A stretch of DNA of 64,000 nucleotides from Nocardioides sp. Iso805N (GTDB lineage Bacteria > Actinomycetota > Actinomycetes > Propionibacteriales > Nocardioidaceae): assembly GCF_000364605.1 (NCBI RefSeq), contig NZ_KB822586.1, positions 50,228 to 114,227 on the forward strand. The letters are read 5' to 3'. The stretch's first letter is position 1. Each line of letters begins with the position of its first letter. A model generated the notes under the pieces. The model was given only the letters and a program-made list of their open reading frames with translations. It was not told the DNA's origin and did not search any database. Below, piece after piece: positions 41,907 to 51,504 of the stretch. A program made the position numbers and the translations under genes.

Positions 41907-42743
41907 ATGGGTCCAGTGACGGCTGCTGAGGATCTGCACTGGGTGCGCCCTGAGGGCGGCCGGGGGACCGGCGTACTCGTTCTTGCGGGGTCCAGCGGTC
42001 GCCTCGACATCGGGCGGGCGCAGGCCCTCGGCGATGCTGGTGCAACCGCGCTGGCGCTGCGTTGGTTCGGGGGAGTCGGGCAGCCCGCCGTACCGTGCGA
42101 GGTCCCGCTCGAGACCTTCGTACACGCCCTCGACCTGCTTGCCCCCGAGTGCGATCGGCTCGCCGTGCTGGGACTCTCGTACGGCGCGGAGGCAGCGCTG
42201 CTGACGGCGGTCAGGGATCCGAGGATCAGGGCTGTCGTCGCGCTCGCGCCGAGTGACGTCGCGTGGGAGGGCTACTGCGCGGACGATGCCGACCCGCCGC
42301 GGAGCAAGTGGACCTGGCGTGGTGATCCCGTCCCGTTCGTACCGCTGGATCGCAGCTGGGTGCCAGCAGACGACCTGCCCGCCTTCGCGCCGCACTACCA
42401 ACGCAGCCGAGACGTCGCCGGTCCGTCGATCGTCGAGGCGGCCACGATTCCGGTCGAGGAGATCCAGGCCGACCTGGTGCTCGTCGCCGGTGGTGACGAC
42501 CAGGTCTGGCCGAGCGTGGCGGCCGCCCGAGCCATCGAGGCGCGCCGGGCCCGGCGCGGACTCGAGACGGTCGTCATCGAGGACGCGAGAGCCGGCCACC
42601 CGGTCGTGCTGCCGGGCGAACCCGCACCCGACCCTTCGCGGAGGTATCGCGTCGGCGGCGACGCCGGTGCGCCGCAGCGGGTTGGGGAGCGAGCCTGGCC
42701 GGCGATCTGCGGCGTGCTGAGATTGCGGCCGACCGGGTCGTGA
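41907..42743 (+). CDS. Alpha/beta hydrolase of the acyl-CoA thioesterase (BAAT-C) type
   Basis: A 278-residue alpha/beta hydrolase resembling the C-terminal domain of bile acid-CoA:amino acid N-acyltransferases and acyl-CoA thioesterases. GVLVLAGSSGRLDIGRAQALGDAGATALALRWFG (blocks) is the family start, the nucleophile is Ser91 in GLSYG, the acid lies in AGGDDQVWPS and the His in ARAGHPVV. The oxyanion region is LAGSSG. Length is normal for bacterial stand-alone members. Probable thioesterase or esterase; substrate unknown. Its promoter is leaderless. Confidence 0.8.
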   Translation: MGPVTAAEDLHWVRPEGGRGTGVLVLAGSSGRLDIGRAQALGDAGATALALRWFGGVGQPAVPCEVPLETFVHALDLLAPECDRLAVLGLSYGAEAALLTAVRDPRIRAVVALAPSDVAWEGYCADDADPPRSKWTWRGDPVPFVPLDRSWVPADDLPAFAPHYQRSRDVAGPSIVEAATIPVEEIQADLVLVAGGDDQVWPSVAAARAIEARRARRGLETVVIEDARAGHPVVLPGEPAPDPSRRYRVGGDAGAPQRVGERAWPAICGVLRLRPTGS

Positions 42744-42756
42744 GTCGAGCGCCGGT

Positions 42757-42945
42757 TCAGGTCGGCCGGTCGGCCTCGGCGTGATGGGGCGAATCCCCAT
42801 CACGCACGTACCAGATAGCCCAGGCGACCGGGAAGAACAATCCGGCCACGAGCGCCAACCGATCGCCGCGCCGGCGTGCGCCGACGGCGGTGAGGATCAT
42901 CGGCGCACTGACGAGTGCAAGAACGATCACGCCGACGACGACCAT
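42757..42945 (-). CDS. Small two-helix membrane protein
   Basis: A 62-residue protein, MVVVGVIVLALVSAP to HAEADRPT, with two hydrophobic helices (about 2-17 and 28-44) separated by a basic loop RRRGDR, and the ending FFPVAWAIWYVRD. Such short proteins are common in actinobacteria; no function is known. The start at 42945 is uncertain because the frame stays open upstream to 42981 and no clear ribosome-binding site is seen. It is convergent with the BAAT-C-type gene and borders the gene-poor repeat region. Confidence 0.55.
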   Translation of the reverse strand: MVVVGVIVLALVSAPMILTAVGARRRGDRLALVAGLFFPVAWAIWYVRDGDSPHHAEADRPT

Positions 42946-43014
42946 GACGTGAGTGTCACCCTGTTGTCTTCGCGACGGCAAGGTCTTCGGGCTGCGGTGT
43001 GGCGGCCGGGTGGT

Positions 43015-43082
43015 CGGATAGTCCTGGACGAACTGGCTGGATCGATGCCGTCCAGGGGGTGCGCTTCGTCCAGGACTATCCG
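43015..43082. repeat. Hairpin unit, left copy
   Basis: Perfect 18-bp arms, 43015-43032 and 43065-43082 (left arm CGGATAGTCCTGGACGAA), surround a 32-base centre. Its left 18 bases CCTGGACGAACTGGCTGG (43023-43040) recur inverted at 43435-43452, so this is one of two copies of the same palindromic unit. Confidence 0.8.
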
Positions 43083-43161
43083 TGGCCCACGCTCACCGAA
43101 GCACGATAGTTGACATAATGTCGCTTATCGGCAGTCTATTGGGACGAGTCGAAAAAAGCAC

Positions 43162-43311
43162 GTGACGAGTTGTGTGGCGCGGCGCGTTCAGTCTGCAGCA
43201 GCCGTGCTCGCGCAGGTCAGCGGCTCTGGCGCAGCCGAGATCGTGGTGTACCAGGCAGCGGAAGCCGACAGCCCCGGTGATGACCTCGCCAGGTCCGGCA
43301 GCGAGATGTGA
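43162..43311 (+). other. Low-confidence small ORF A (49 residues)
   Basis: GTG 43162 to TGA 43311, downstream of a perfect TTGACA box at 43110-43115. The translation is Ala/Ser-rich with a central EIVVYQAAEAD segment and no recognised domain. Its stop overlaps a second GTG start in an ATGTGA sequence. Third-position GC looks lower than in neighbouring genes. It could be chance. Confidence 0.2.
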
Positions 43312-43478
43312 CGAGGCCGCCCCTCAATTCGAGGGACGACCTCGTCGCCGCGATGAACGCTCGGCGTTACACGAAGCAAGAGCGCCGCACCGGCCATAGT
43401 CCTGGACGAACGGCACCCCTTGGCGGACGCGGACCCAGCCAGTTCGTCCAGGACGAGCCGAGAGCCGCGTCAGGGTAG
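43308..43478 (+). other. Low-confidence small ORF B (56 residues)
   Basis: GTG 43308 to TAG 43478, overlapping the end of small ORF A. The basic stretch MNARRYTKQERR is notable, but the second half is simply the translation of the right hairpin repeat, which argues against a genuine protein over its full length. Confidence 0.18.
43399..43454. repeat. Hairpin unit, right (inverted) copy
   Basis: Arms GTCCTGGACGAAC (43399-43411) and GTTCGTCCAGGAC (43442-43454) are perfectly complementary over 13 bp. Read on the minus strand it matches the left unit over its first 20 bases and its last 14, with a diverged centre. Confidence 0.8.
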
Positions 43479-43562
43479 CATTATTGTAGCATGCTGCAGC
43501 CAGTGCCGGACTCGTCGATCAACCAGTTCCCGAGAAGCTGTTCCGACCCTCGTCGCTTACTC

Positions 43563-43588
43563 GGAATGCCTGATCACCACGCCGTGTT
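43563..43588 (+). promoter_or_regulatory. SigR/SigH-type promoter (GGAAT-N18-GTT) of the DUF427 gene
   Basis: GGAAT at 43563-43567 and GTT at 43586-43588 are separated by exactly 18 bases. The ATG at 43598 follows nine bases after GTT, the same geometry as at the ene-reductase gene. No ribosome-binding site is seen, so the mRNA is probably leaderless. Confidence 0.62.
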
Positions 43589-43597
43589 CCAGATCAC

Positions 43598-43990
43598 ATG
43601 AGCGACAAGCCGATCATGACCCCGGGCCCCGATCACCCGATCACCATCAGGCAGGACGGCGCGCGGGTGACCGCCACTGCGGGCGGGCAGACGATCGCCG
43701 ACTCCTCGGCGACCCTCACGCTGCAGGAGGCCGACTACCCGCCGGTGCGCTACTTCCCTCGCGCCGACGTCGATATGGCGGCACTCGAGCGCACGGAGCA
43801 CTCGACGTACTGTCCGTTCAAGGGCGACGCGAGCTATTACAGCGTGCATGCAGGCGATGCGGTCATCGACAACGCGACCTGGACCTATGAGGAGCCGCAC
43901 CCGGCGATGGTCGAGATCAAGGACTACGTCGCCTTCTACCCCGACCGCGTCCAGCTCAGCGAAGTCCCCGCCGGCGGGTCGAAGGATTAG
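43598..43990 (+). CDS. DUF427 domain protein
   Basis: A 130-residue single-domain DUF427 protein. The family signature is clear: VRYFPRADVDMAALERTEHSTYCPFKGDASYYSV, then NATWTYEEPHPAMVEIKDYVAFYPDRV (both in pieces). The invariant Cys in TYCPFKG and the following Lys-Gly are present. DUF427 proteins are beta-barrel proteins of unknown function, and the conserved Cys suggests redox or thiol chemistry, in keeping with the SigR-type promoter upstream. Confidence 0.85.
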   Translation: MSDKPIMTPGPDHPITIRQDGARVTATAGGQTIADSSATLTLQEADYPPVRYFPRADVDMAALERTEHSTYCPFKGDASYYSVHAGDAVIDNATWTYEEPHPAMVEIKDYVAFYPDRVQLSEVPAGGSKD

Positions 43991-43992
43991 TC

Positions 43993-44033
43993 GCGGGCGG
44001 GTGACCCGTGCGTGACGCGCCACCCACCCGCTG
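43993..44033. terminator. Imperfect hairpin after DUF427
   Basis: CGGGCGGGTG and CACCCACCCG form a stem with one mismatch shortly after the DUF427 stop codon. It may terminate that gene. Confidence 0.45.
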
Positions 44034-44065
44034 TTTCCCGGCAAGAGAACCTCTCCCAGGATCGG

Positions 44066-44081
44066 GCGCGGCCGGCCGCGC
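44066..44081. terminator. 16-bp GC palindrome after terC
   Basis: GCGCGGCCGGCCGCGC is a perfect palindrome four bases past the end of the terC gene on the minus strand; a likely terminator or part of one. Confidence 0.4.
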
Positions 44082-44084
44082 TCA

Positions 44085-45107
44085 CTAGAGGTGACGGCTG
44101 GGCGGAGCATTCATTTCGCTCCGATGGCCGGGAATGGCACCAGGGCCGTCGGCCAGGTCTGCGTCGATCGCACGTCGCTCCCCCGCCGGCTCGACCTCGG
44201 CTTCTTGGGCGGCTGCTTCGCGTGGGCCGAGCAGCAGGCTCGTAGCGATCGTCACGGCGAGGATCACGACGATGACGCCGAGCGAGAGCAACGTGGAGAT
44301 CTCCGGTACGCCGTGCCAGCGGCCGTGACCCCAGTGCAGACCCAGCTTGGCGCCGATGAAGACCAGGATGGCCGCGAGCCCGTAGCCGAGATGAGCGAGC
44401 TCCGACAGCGCCCCACGAAGCACGAAGTACAGCGCGCGGAGGCCGAGCAGCGCGAAGGCGTTGGTGACGAAGACGAGGTAGGGATCGCCGGTGATGCCGT
44501 AGACCGCCGGGATGGAGTCGACGGCGAAGATGAGATCGGTCGTCAGCACGGCCGCCACCACGACGGCGAAGGGTGGCAACCCGATGCGCCGGGCGAGCCG
44601 CACGACCCGCATCCGGTCGGGCGAGGTCTCCGGGTCGTGGCCGCGGAGGGTGTCGCGCAGCAGCTTCACCCCGGTCGCCACCAGGACCGCCCCGAAGAGC
44701 AGGAAGACGACGTCGTACGCCGCCAGCGCGGCCGCACCGATGGCGATGAAGATGCCGCGGAGCACCAGGGCACCCGTGATGCCGTACAGGAGCACCTTCT
44801 GCTGTCGGTCCGTCGGAACGGCGAACGCGGAGAGCAGCAGCATGAAGACGAACAGGTTGTCGACGCTGAGCGACTTCTCCACCAGGTAGCCGGCGTAGAA
44901 CTCGGTGCCCACGCCGTGGCCGTGGCTCATCCAGAGCCAGGCACCGAAGGCGACCGGCAGCGCCAGGTAGAACACCGACCAGCCGACCGCCTCACGCATG
45001 CTGACCTCGTGCGCTCGCCGGGTCAGGGCGAGGTCGAAGGCCAGCAGCGCGACGACGCCGGTGATGGTGATCGCCCAGAGCGTGGGCGAAGCGATGGTCT
45101 CGATCAT
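44085..45107 (-). CDS. terC: TerC-family membrane protein (Mn2+ exporter-like)
   Basis: A 340-residue TerC/Alx-type membrane protein with about nine helices. The signature EKSLSVDNLFVFMLLLSAF and the second acidic motif LTTDLIFAVDSIPAVYGI, both with the metal-coordinating Asp and Asn residues, are intact. Such proteins export Mn2+, supporting metallation of exported enzymes and relieving Mn toxicity. The C-terminal 45 residues are hydrophilic. The yybP-ykoY element in its leader makes Mn2+ control very likely. ATG 45107. Confidence 0.9.
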   Translation of the reverse strand: MIETIASPTLWAITITGVVALLAFDLALTRRAHEVSMREAVGWSVFYLALPVAFGAWLWMSHGHGVGTEFYAGYLVEKSLSVDNLFVFMLLLSAFAVPTDRQQKVLLYGITGALVLRGIFIAIGAAALAAYDVVFLLFGAVLVATGVKLLRDTLRGHDPETSPDRMRVVRLARRIGLPPFAVVVAAVLTTDLIFAVDSIPAVYGITGDPYLVFVTNAFALLGLRALYFVLRGALSELAHLGYGLAAILVFIGAKLGLHWGHGRWHGVPEISTLLSLGVIVVILAVTIATSLLLGPREAAAQEAEVEPAGERRAIDADLADGPGAIPGHRSEMNAPPSRHL

Positions 45108-45120
45108 CGGGGACTCCTCA

Positions 45121-45236
45121 GACGGTCACGTCTGAGGTCTCCCCCACCTCACGCCACCGCAGTGGGTGAGGCGTCCTCCGGGGCGGCCATCGGGCCGCCG
45201 TACTGACCGAAGGAGCGTTGGCGGGGTACTCCCCTC
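45121..45236 (-). ncRNA. yybP-ykoY Mn2+ riboswitch in the terC leader
   Basis: Reading the minus strand, the leader begins GAGGGGAGTACCCCG, continues with TCAGTACG and GC-rich stems, and ends GGGGGAGACCTCAGACG just before the start codon. The paired GGGGAGTA and GGGGGAGACCT blocks at the two ends are the conserved L1/L3-type parts of the manganese-sensing yybP-ykoY riboswitch, which is found upstream of terC-like genes. Assigned by eye; no covariance model was run. Confidence 0.75.
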
Positions 45237-45242
45237 ACCAGA

Positions 45243-45271
45243 ACCCTAGCGGCACCAGCCAGATCGAACAA
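45243..45271 (-). promoter_or_regulatory. Promoter of the terC riboswitch transcript
   Basis: On the minus strand TTGTTC (45271-45266) and TAGGGT (45248-45243) are separated by 17 bp; transcription would start about seven bases on, just at the riboswitch. Confidence 0.6.
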
Positions 45272-45276
45272 CTGTT

Positions 45277-45606
45277 CTACGCGTTGTGAGGGTCAGGATC
45301 GACCGGGAAGCGACGTGGCCGCCTGGGGCCGCTGTGCTGCTGCCGGGCCTCATCCACGACGCGCTTCCACTGGTCCGACCGGCACCGGATCGGTACGGCG
45401 CCGAGCCGGATCGCCTCAGTGCGCGTCGGATCGGTGATGTCGAAGTGCACGCCGCCGGCCTTGTCCTGCAGCCATGCAGGCTTCAGGCCGAGGCGGCCGG
45501 CGAACTCCACCAGCTCGGCCACCGAGTCGGCCATCATGTGGGACCACCGGGCAGTGACATGCCCGACGCGTGCCTCGGTGCGGTAGTCGTCGACGTAGAC
45601 GGTCAT
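45277..45606 (-). CDS. DUF4031 domain protein
   Basis: A 109-residue protein of the DUF4031 family. It begins MTVYVDDYRTEARVG and has WSHMMADSVAELVEFAGRLGL and KPAWLQDKAGGVHFDIT, all family-typical, with an HFDIT segment that may bind metal. GAAGG lies nine bases before the ATG at 45606. Members are small cytoplasmic proteins of unknown function. It faces the terC promoter and is separated from it by only six bases. Confidence 0.8.
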   Translation of the reverse strand: MTVYVDDYRTEARVGHVTARWSHMMADSVAELVEFAGRLGLKPAWLQDKAGGVHFDITDPTRTEAIRLGAVPIRCRSDQWKRVVDEARQQHSGPRRPRRFPVDPDPHNA

Positions 45607-45736
45607 CAGCCACCCTTCTTGCGGTCGTCAGCATTCTTCCTCAGGCCGTCGGCGAGGCGTCACCGGCCGCCTCGCCCGGGCCACCTGGCGCGCCCTGGCG
45701 GCCGTTGACTTCCGCTCCGGACGGGTACCGCGCAGG

Positions 45737-46531
45737 ATGCACGACGCCACCTTGGAGTTCGTCGGGACCGCCACTGCCCTGCTCCGGCTCGGACCGTTCA
45801 CGTTGCTCACCGACCCGAACTTCCTGCATCAGGGACAGCGGGCCTATCTCGGCAAGGGGCTCTTCGCCCGTCGCCGGACCGAGCCGTCCCTCCAGCCGGC
45901 ACAGCTGCCGGAGATGGATGCCGTCGTCCTCTCGCACCTGCACGGGGACCATTTCGACCGGATTGCGCGTCAGGAGCTCCCCCGCACCCTGCCGATCCTC
46001 ACCACCCCGCAAGCTTCTCGACGGCTGCGCGACTGGGGCTTCGGCGGAGCGGTCCCGATGACGGCCTGGACCTCCGAGGTCCTGGAGCGGGCAGGCGCCA
46101 GGCTGCAGATCACGTCGGTACCGGGCGAACATGCGCCGGCATTCGCGCGCAGCCTGCTGCCGCCTGTGATGGGCAGCGTCCTGGAACTTCGCGACGGGAG
46201 CGGTCACGCCCCGCTGCGGATCTACATCACCGGAGACACGCTCTACCGGCCCTGGTTGCGTGAGGTTGTCGAACGCTGCGGCCCGATCGACGCCTTGGTC
46301 ATCCACCTCGGCGGCACCCGCATCCTCGGCATGCTGGTCACCATGGACGCCGCCCAGGGCGCCGACCTGGTCGACCTGCTGGCGCCGCGTGTGGCTGTGC
46401 CGGTGCACTACGACGACTACACCGTCTTCCGGTCGTCGCTGGCTGACTTCGAGGCCGCATGGCAGCAGCGCGGCCTCGGCGGTGTCCTACGAACGGTGGT
46501 GCGAGGGGAGACCGTCTCGTTGCGCCCCTGA
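45737..46531 (+). CDS. MBL-fold metal-dependent hydrolase (UlaG-like)
   Basis: A 264-residue metallo-beta-lactamase-fold hydrolase. The metal-binding motif HLHGDHFDR (about 69-77) is intact, with the second histidine in VPGEHAPA, the bridging Asp in ITGDTLY and the C-terminal His in VPVHYDDY. The sequence most resembles L-ascorbate-6-phosphate lactonase/UlaG-like proteins found widely in actinobacteria. A 22-bp tandem repeat follows five bases after the stop. Substrate unknown. Confidence 0.85.
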   Translation: MHDATLEFVGTATALLRLGPFTLLTDPNFLHQGQRAYLGKGLFARRRTEPSLQPAQLPEMDAVVLSHLHGDHFDRIARQELPRTLPILTTPQASRRLRDWGFGGAVPMTAWTSEVLERAGARLQITSVPGEHAPAFARSLLPPVMGSVLELRDGSGHAPLRIYITGDTLYRPWLREVVERCGPIDALVIHLGGTRILGMLVTMDAAQGADLVDLLAPRVAVPVHYDDYTVFRSSLADFEAAWQQRGLGGVLRTVVRGETVSLRP

Positions 46532-46535
46532 GATC

Positions 46536-46618
46536 GCCGGAGGCATCACTCGACCGTGCCGGAGGCATCACTCGACCGTGCCGGAGGCATCACTCGACCG
46601 TGCCGGAGGCATCACTCG
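46536..46618. repeat. 22-bp tandem repeat, 3.8 copies
   Basis: Copies of a 22-base unit (beginning GCCGGAGGCATCACTCG) occupy 46536-46557, 46558-46579, 46580-46601 and a partial 46602-46618, with no mismatches. It lies exactly between two convergent genes and is not a multiple of three, so it is not coding; each unit is short for a hairpin. Confidence 0.9.
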
Positions 46619-46813
46619 TCAGGACGGCCGCTGGTCGGAGGTGCTGGTCTGGACCGACTCGGCCGCGGTGCCCTCGGGGTCCTGGGTGCGCTCCTCGGAC
46701 TCCTGCAGGATCACCTCGGCCTGCTCGTGCGGATCGTCGCTGCCGGCGGCGGCCTCCTCGGGCAGCAGCTCGGCGCGGGACTCGACGTGCTCCTCGTCAG
46801 GAATGTCGCTCAT
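46619..46813 (-). CDS. Small acidic protein, uncharacterised
   Basis: A 64-residue strongly acidic protein (MSDIPDEEHVESRAELLPEE) with a mid region EQAEVILQESEERT that could be helical. Such acidic, Glu/Asp-rich small proteins are common in actinobacteria and usually have unknown function. It lies 18 bp after the UvrA-like gene on the same strand, so they could be one transcript. The stop is at the edge of the tandem repeat. Confidence 0.55.
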   Translation of the reverse strand: MSDIPDEEHVESRAELLPEEAAAGSDDPHEQAEVILQESEERTQDPEGTAAESVQTSTSDQRPS

Positions 46814-46831
46814 GCGGGACAGGTACCCCGC

Positions 46832-49183
<2,352 letters not shown>

Positions 49184-49207
49184 GCAGGAATCATGTCACC
49201 GCCACGC

Positions 49208-49258
49208 ACCTGACCTTCCTCACCTCGACACGCCGGCGGGAGGTGAGGAAGGTCAGGT
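49208..49258. terminator. 19-bp-arm hairpin after the third LLM gene
   Basis: Perfect 19-bp arms (49208-49226 and 49240-49258, left arm starting ACCTGACCTTCCTC) with a 13-base loop lie between the LLM gene end at 49278 and the UvrA-like start at 49183. It is the expected terminator for the LLM gene. Confidence 0.75.
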
Positions 49259-49277
49259 AGCGGGGGTCAGGAGCCCG

Positions 49278-50297
49278 TCAGCGCCAACCGAGCGCCGGGG
49301 CGACGTGGGTCAGGATCTTCTCCAGCAGCTTGGCGTTGTAGTCGACGCCGAGCTGGTTGGGGACGGTGAGCAGCAGCGTGTCCGCGGCGGCGATCGCCTC
49401 GTCCTCGCGCAGCTGATCGACGAGCTTGTCCGGCTCGGCCGCATAGGTCCGGCCGAAGATCGCCCGGAACTCGTCGAGCTGACCGACCTGGTCACGGCTC
49501 TCGCCCTCGCCGCCGAAGTACATCGCATCGATCTCGTCCACGATCGGCATGATCGACCGACTCACGCTCACTCGCGGCGTGCGGGTGTGGCCGGCCTCGC
49601 GCCACGCCTCGTGGTACTTCTCGATCTGCTTGCGCTGCTGGACGTGGAACGGCTCACCGCTCTCGTCCTCCTTGAGGGTGGAGCTCTGGAGGTTCATCCC
49701 GAGCTCCGCTGCCCAGCGCGCGGTCGAGTCAGAGCCTGAGCCCCACCAGATCCGCTCGCGCAGGGACTCCGAGTGCGGCTCGAGGCGCAGCAGGCCCGGC
49801 GGGTTGGCGAACATCGGCCGCGGGTTGGGCTGCGCGAACCCCTCGCCCTTCAGCATCTCGAGGAACACCTCGGTGTGACGGCGCGCCATGTCGGCGTCGC
49901 TCTCGCCCTCGGCCGGCTGGTAGCCGAAGTACTTGTAACCGTCGATCACCTGCTCCGGGCTGCCTCGCGAGATGCCGAGCTGGAGCCTGTGACCGGCGAT
50001 GAGGTCCGCCGAGCCGGCGTCCTCCGTCATGTAGAGCGGGTTCTCGTAGCGCATGTCGATCACGCCCGTGCCGATCTCGATCCGGCTGGTGCGGGCGCCG
50101 ATCGTCGCCAGCAGCGGGAAGGGCGAGGACAGCTGCCGGGCGTAGTGGTGCACCCGGAAGTAGGCGCCGTCGGCGCCCACCTCCTCCGCAGCCACCGCCA
50201 AGTCGATCGACTGCAGCAGCACGTCGGAGGCCGAGCGCGTCGCCGACTGGGGCGACGGGGTCCAGTGGCCGAAGGAGAGGAAGCCGATGTTCTTCAC
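49278..50297 (-). CDS. LLM-class flavin-dependent oxidoreductase
   Basis: A 339-residue luciferase-like enzyme of the flavin type, distinct from the two F420-type genes in the window. It begins VKNIGFLSFGHWTPS and contains GADGAYFRVHHYARQLSSPFPLLA, EIGTGVIDMRYENPLYMTEDAG and RLQLGISRGSPEQV, a common actinobacterial oxidoreductase group of unknown substrate. GTG 50297 was chosen from homologous starts; it lies nine bases after a possible ECF-type GTT -10. It is divergent from an epimerase-like gene. Confidence 0.85.
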   Translation of the reverse strand: MKNIGFLSFGHWTPSPQSATRSASDVLLQSIDLAVAAEEVGADGAYFRVHHYARQLSSPFPLLATIGARTSRIEIGTGVIDMRYENPLYMTEDAGSADLIAGHRLQLGISRGSPEQVIDGYKYFGYQPAEGESDADMARRHTEVFLEMLKGEGFAQPNPRPMFANPPGLLRLEPHSESLRERIWWGSGSDSTARWAAELGMNLQSSTLKEDESGEPFHVQQRKQIEKYHEAWREAGHTRTPRVSVSRSIMPIVDEIDAMYFGGEGESRDQVGQLDEFRAIFGRTYAAEPDKLVDQLREDEAIAAADTLLLTVPNQLGVDYNAKLLEKILTHVAPALGWR

Positions 50298-50306
50298 AAC
50301 TGGTTC

Positions 50307-50331
50307 AACGCTCAACTTTCTCTGGCATTCC
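50307..50331 (-). promoter_or_regulatory. Possible ECF-sigma promoter (GGGAAT-N17-GTT)
   Basis: On the minus strand GGGAAT is followed 17 bases later by GTT, and GTT lies nine bases before the GTG start at 50297, the same placement as the two leaderless SigR-type promoters. The 17-base spacing is one short of the SigR optimum, so either a weaker SigR site or another ECF sigma factor. Confidence 0.35.
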
Positions 50332-50354
50332 CGACAACGGGGTACCGGCTCACC

Positions 50355-51422
50355 ATGAGGATCGCAGTCACCGGAGCCACCGGCAACGTGGGTACGGCGC
50401 TGGTGCGCACCCTGCTCAGCCACGGCCACGACGTCGTCGGCATCGCCCGGCGCCCGCCCGACGAGGACAGCGCGTACGCCGCGGCAAGCTGGCACACCAT
50501 CGACCTCACCCATCCCGATGCCGGCCCACGGCTGGCATCGGCCTTCGAGGGCGCTGATGCGGTCGTGCACCTCGTCTGGGGCTTCCAGCCGACGCATGAC
50601 ATCGACTACCTCGAGCGGGTCGACGTCGGCGGCACCACGAAGGTGATCGCCGCGGTGATCGCGGCGGGCGTGCCGCAGCTGGTGCACCAGTCCTCGCTCG
50701 GCACCTACTCGCCCGCGCCCGGTGACGACCGGCCGGTCGATGAGTCCTGGGCCCGCGGTGGCATCCCCACCTCGCCGTACAGCCGGCACAAGGCGACCGT
50801 GGAGCAGCTCCTCGACCAGGTGGCGGCGGAGCATCCGACTCTCACGATCACTCGCACGCGTCCGTCGCTGATCGGCCAGCGCACCGGTGCCTCGGGGCTG
50901 CTGCGCTACGCGCTGCCTGCGCTCGTGCCCTCGGCGGCGCTCAGGCGGGTGCCGGTCCTGCCCGTCGATGGCCGCCTGCGGCTGCAGTTCGTGCACGCCG
51001 ACGACGTCGCCACCGCGATCCGGCTGGCGATCGAGCAGCGGGCCGGTGGACCGTTCAACCTCGCGGCGGACGGAGTGCTCCGGGTGGAGGACATCGCCGC
51101 CGCGCTGGGCGCCCGGCACGTCCCGGTGCCCCTGAGCGCGCTACGGCGGATCGTGGACCTCAGCTGGCGCGCACACCTGCAGCAGGTGGACGTCGGCTGG
51201 CTCGACCTCGCCTACGGCGTACCTCTCCTGGACAGCACGCGCGCCCGCGTGGAGCTGGGCTGGTCGCCGCAGCTGAACGGTCAGCAGGTGCTGGTGGAGA
51301 CGATCGAGGGCATGCGCGATGCCGCCCACGACGACACCCCGATCCTGCGCGAGCGCAGCGTCCGAGACGGCCTTGCGCTGGCGTGGCACGGCTCGTCCGT
51401 CGCGCGCCGCCGTGAACCGTGA
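50355..51422 (+). CDS. NAD-dependent epimerase/dehydratase family protein
   Basis: A 355-residue extended SDR. GATGNVGTALVRTLL is the Rossmann motif, VVHLVWGFQPTHD follows, and the catalytic Tyr-x-x-x-Lys is YSRHK (about 136-140) with the upstream serine in HQSSLGTYSP. FVHADDVATAI and FNLAADGV are typical of the NAD-dependent epimerase/dehydratase group. Substrate unknown; many actinobacterial members are uncharacterised. ATG 50355 starts MRIAVTG. Divergent from the third LLM gene. Confidence 0.85.
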   Translation: MRIAVTGATGNVGTALVRTLLSHGHDVVGIARRPPDEDSAYAAASWHTIDLTHPDAGPRLASAFEGADAVVHLVWGFQPTHDIDYLERVDVGGTTKVIAAVIAAGVPQLVHQSSLGTYSPAPGDDRPVDESWARGGIPTSPYSRHKATVEQLLDQVAAEHPTLTITRTRPSLIGQRTGASGLLRYALPALVPSAALRRVPVLPVDGRLRLQFVHADDVATAIRLAIEQRAGGPFNLAADGVLRVEDIAAALGARHVPVPLSALRRIVDLSWRAHLQQVDVGWLDLAYGVPLLDSTRARVELGWSPQLNGQQVLVETIEGMRDAAHDDTPILRERSVRDGLALAWHGSSVARRREP

Positions 51423-51504
51423 GATCGAAGGACCTGCGAGGACCGGCGATGACCGGTGAGCGTGCCTTCGGCCGCGACTCTCGGCGCACCGGCACTATGT
51501 CCTC

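Larger units (their letters stand above)
43021..43454. mobile_element. Possible MITE-like element with 20-bp terminal inverted repeats
   Basis: Bases 43021-43040 and 43435-43454 are perfect inverted copies (ends GTCCTGGACG and CGTCCAGGAC), bounding 434 bp without a transposase. No convincing target-site duplication was seen, so a pair of REP-type palindromes is an alternative reading. Two short overlapping frames lie inside (43162-43311 and 43308-43478, the latter running past the right repeat). Confidence 0.4.
42946..43562. other. Gene-poor, repeat-rich region (about 620 bp)
   Basis: The longest stretch without a confident gene. It contains a pair of inverted, related hairpin units (43015-43082 and 43399-43454), an AT-richer core (43100-43165) with a TTGACA box and the 11-bp palindrome GACATAATGTC at 43112-43122, and two short overlapping open frames that I do not accept as genes with confidence. 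The right edge leads into the SigR-type promoter at 43563. Confidence 0.7.

Noticed and set aside
43172..43399. A 75-residue plus-strand frame in the repeat-bounded region, considered as a gene
   Set aside because: No ribosome-binding site or recognisable motif, competing frames on both strands overlap it, and it ends at the right hairpin unit. The other two small frames are kept only as low-confidence entries.
46536..46618. Tandem repeats considered as a CRISPR array
   Set aside because: Units are contiguous 22-mers without spacers and there are no cas genes.
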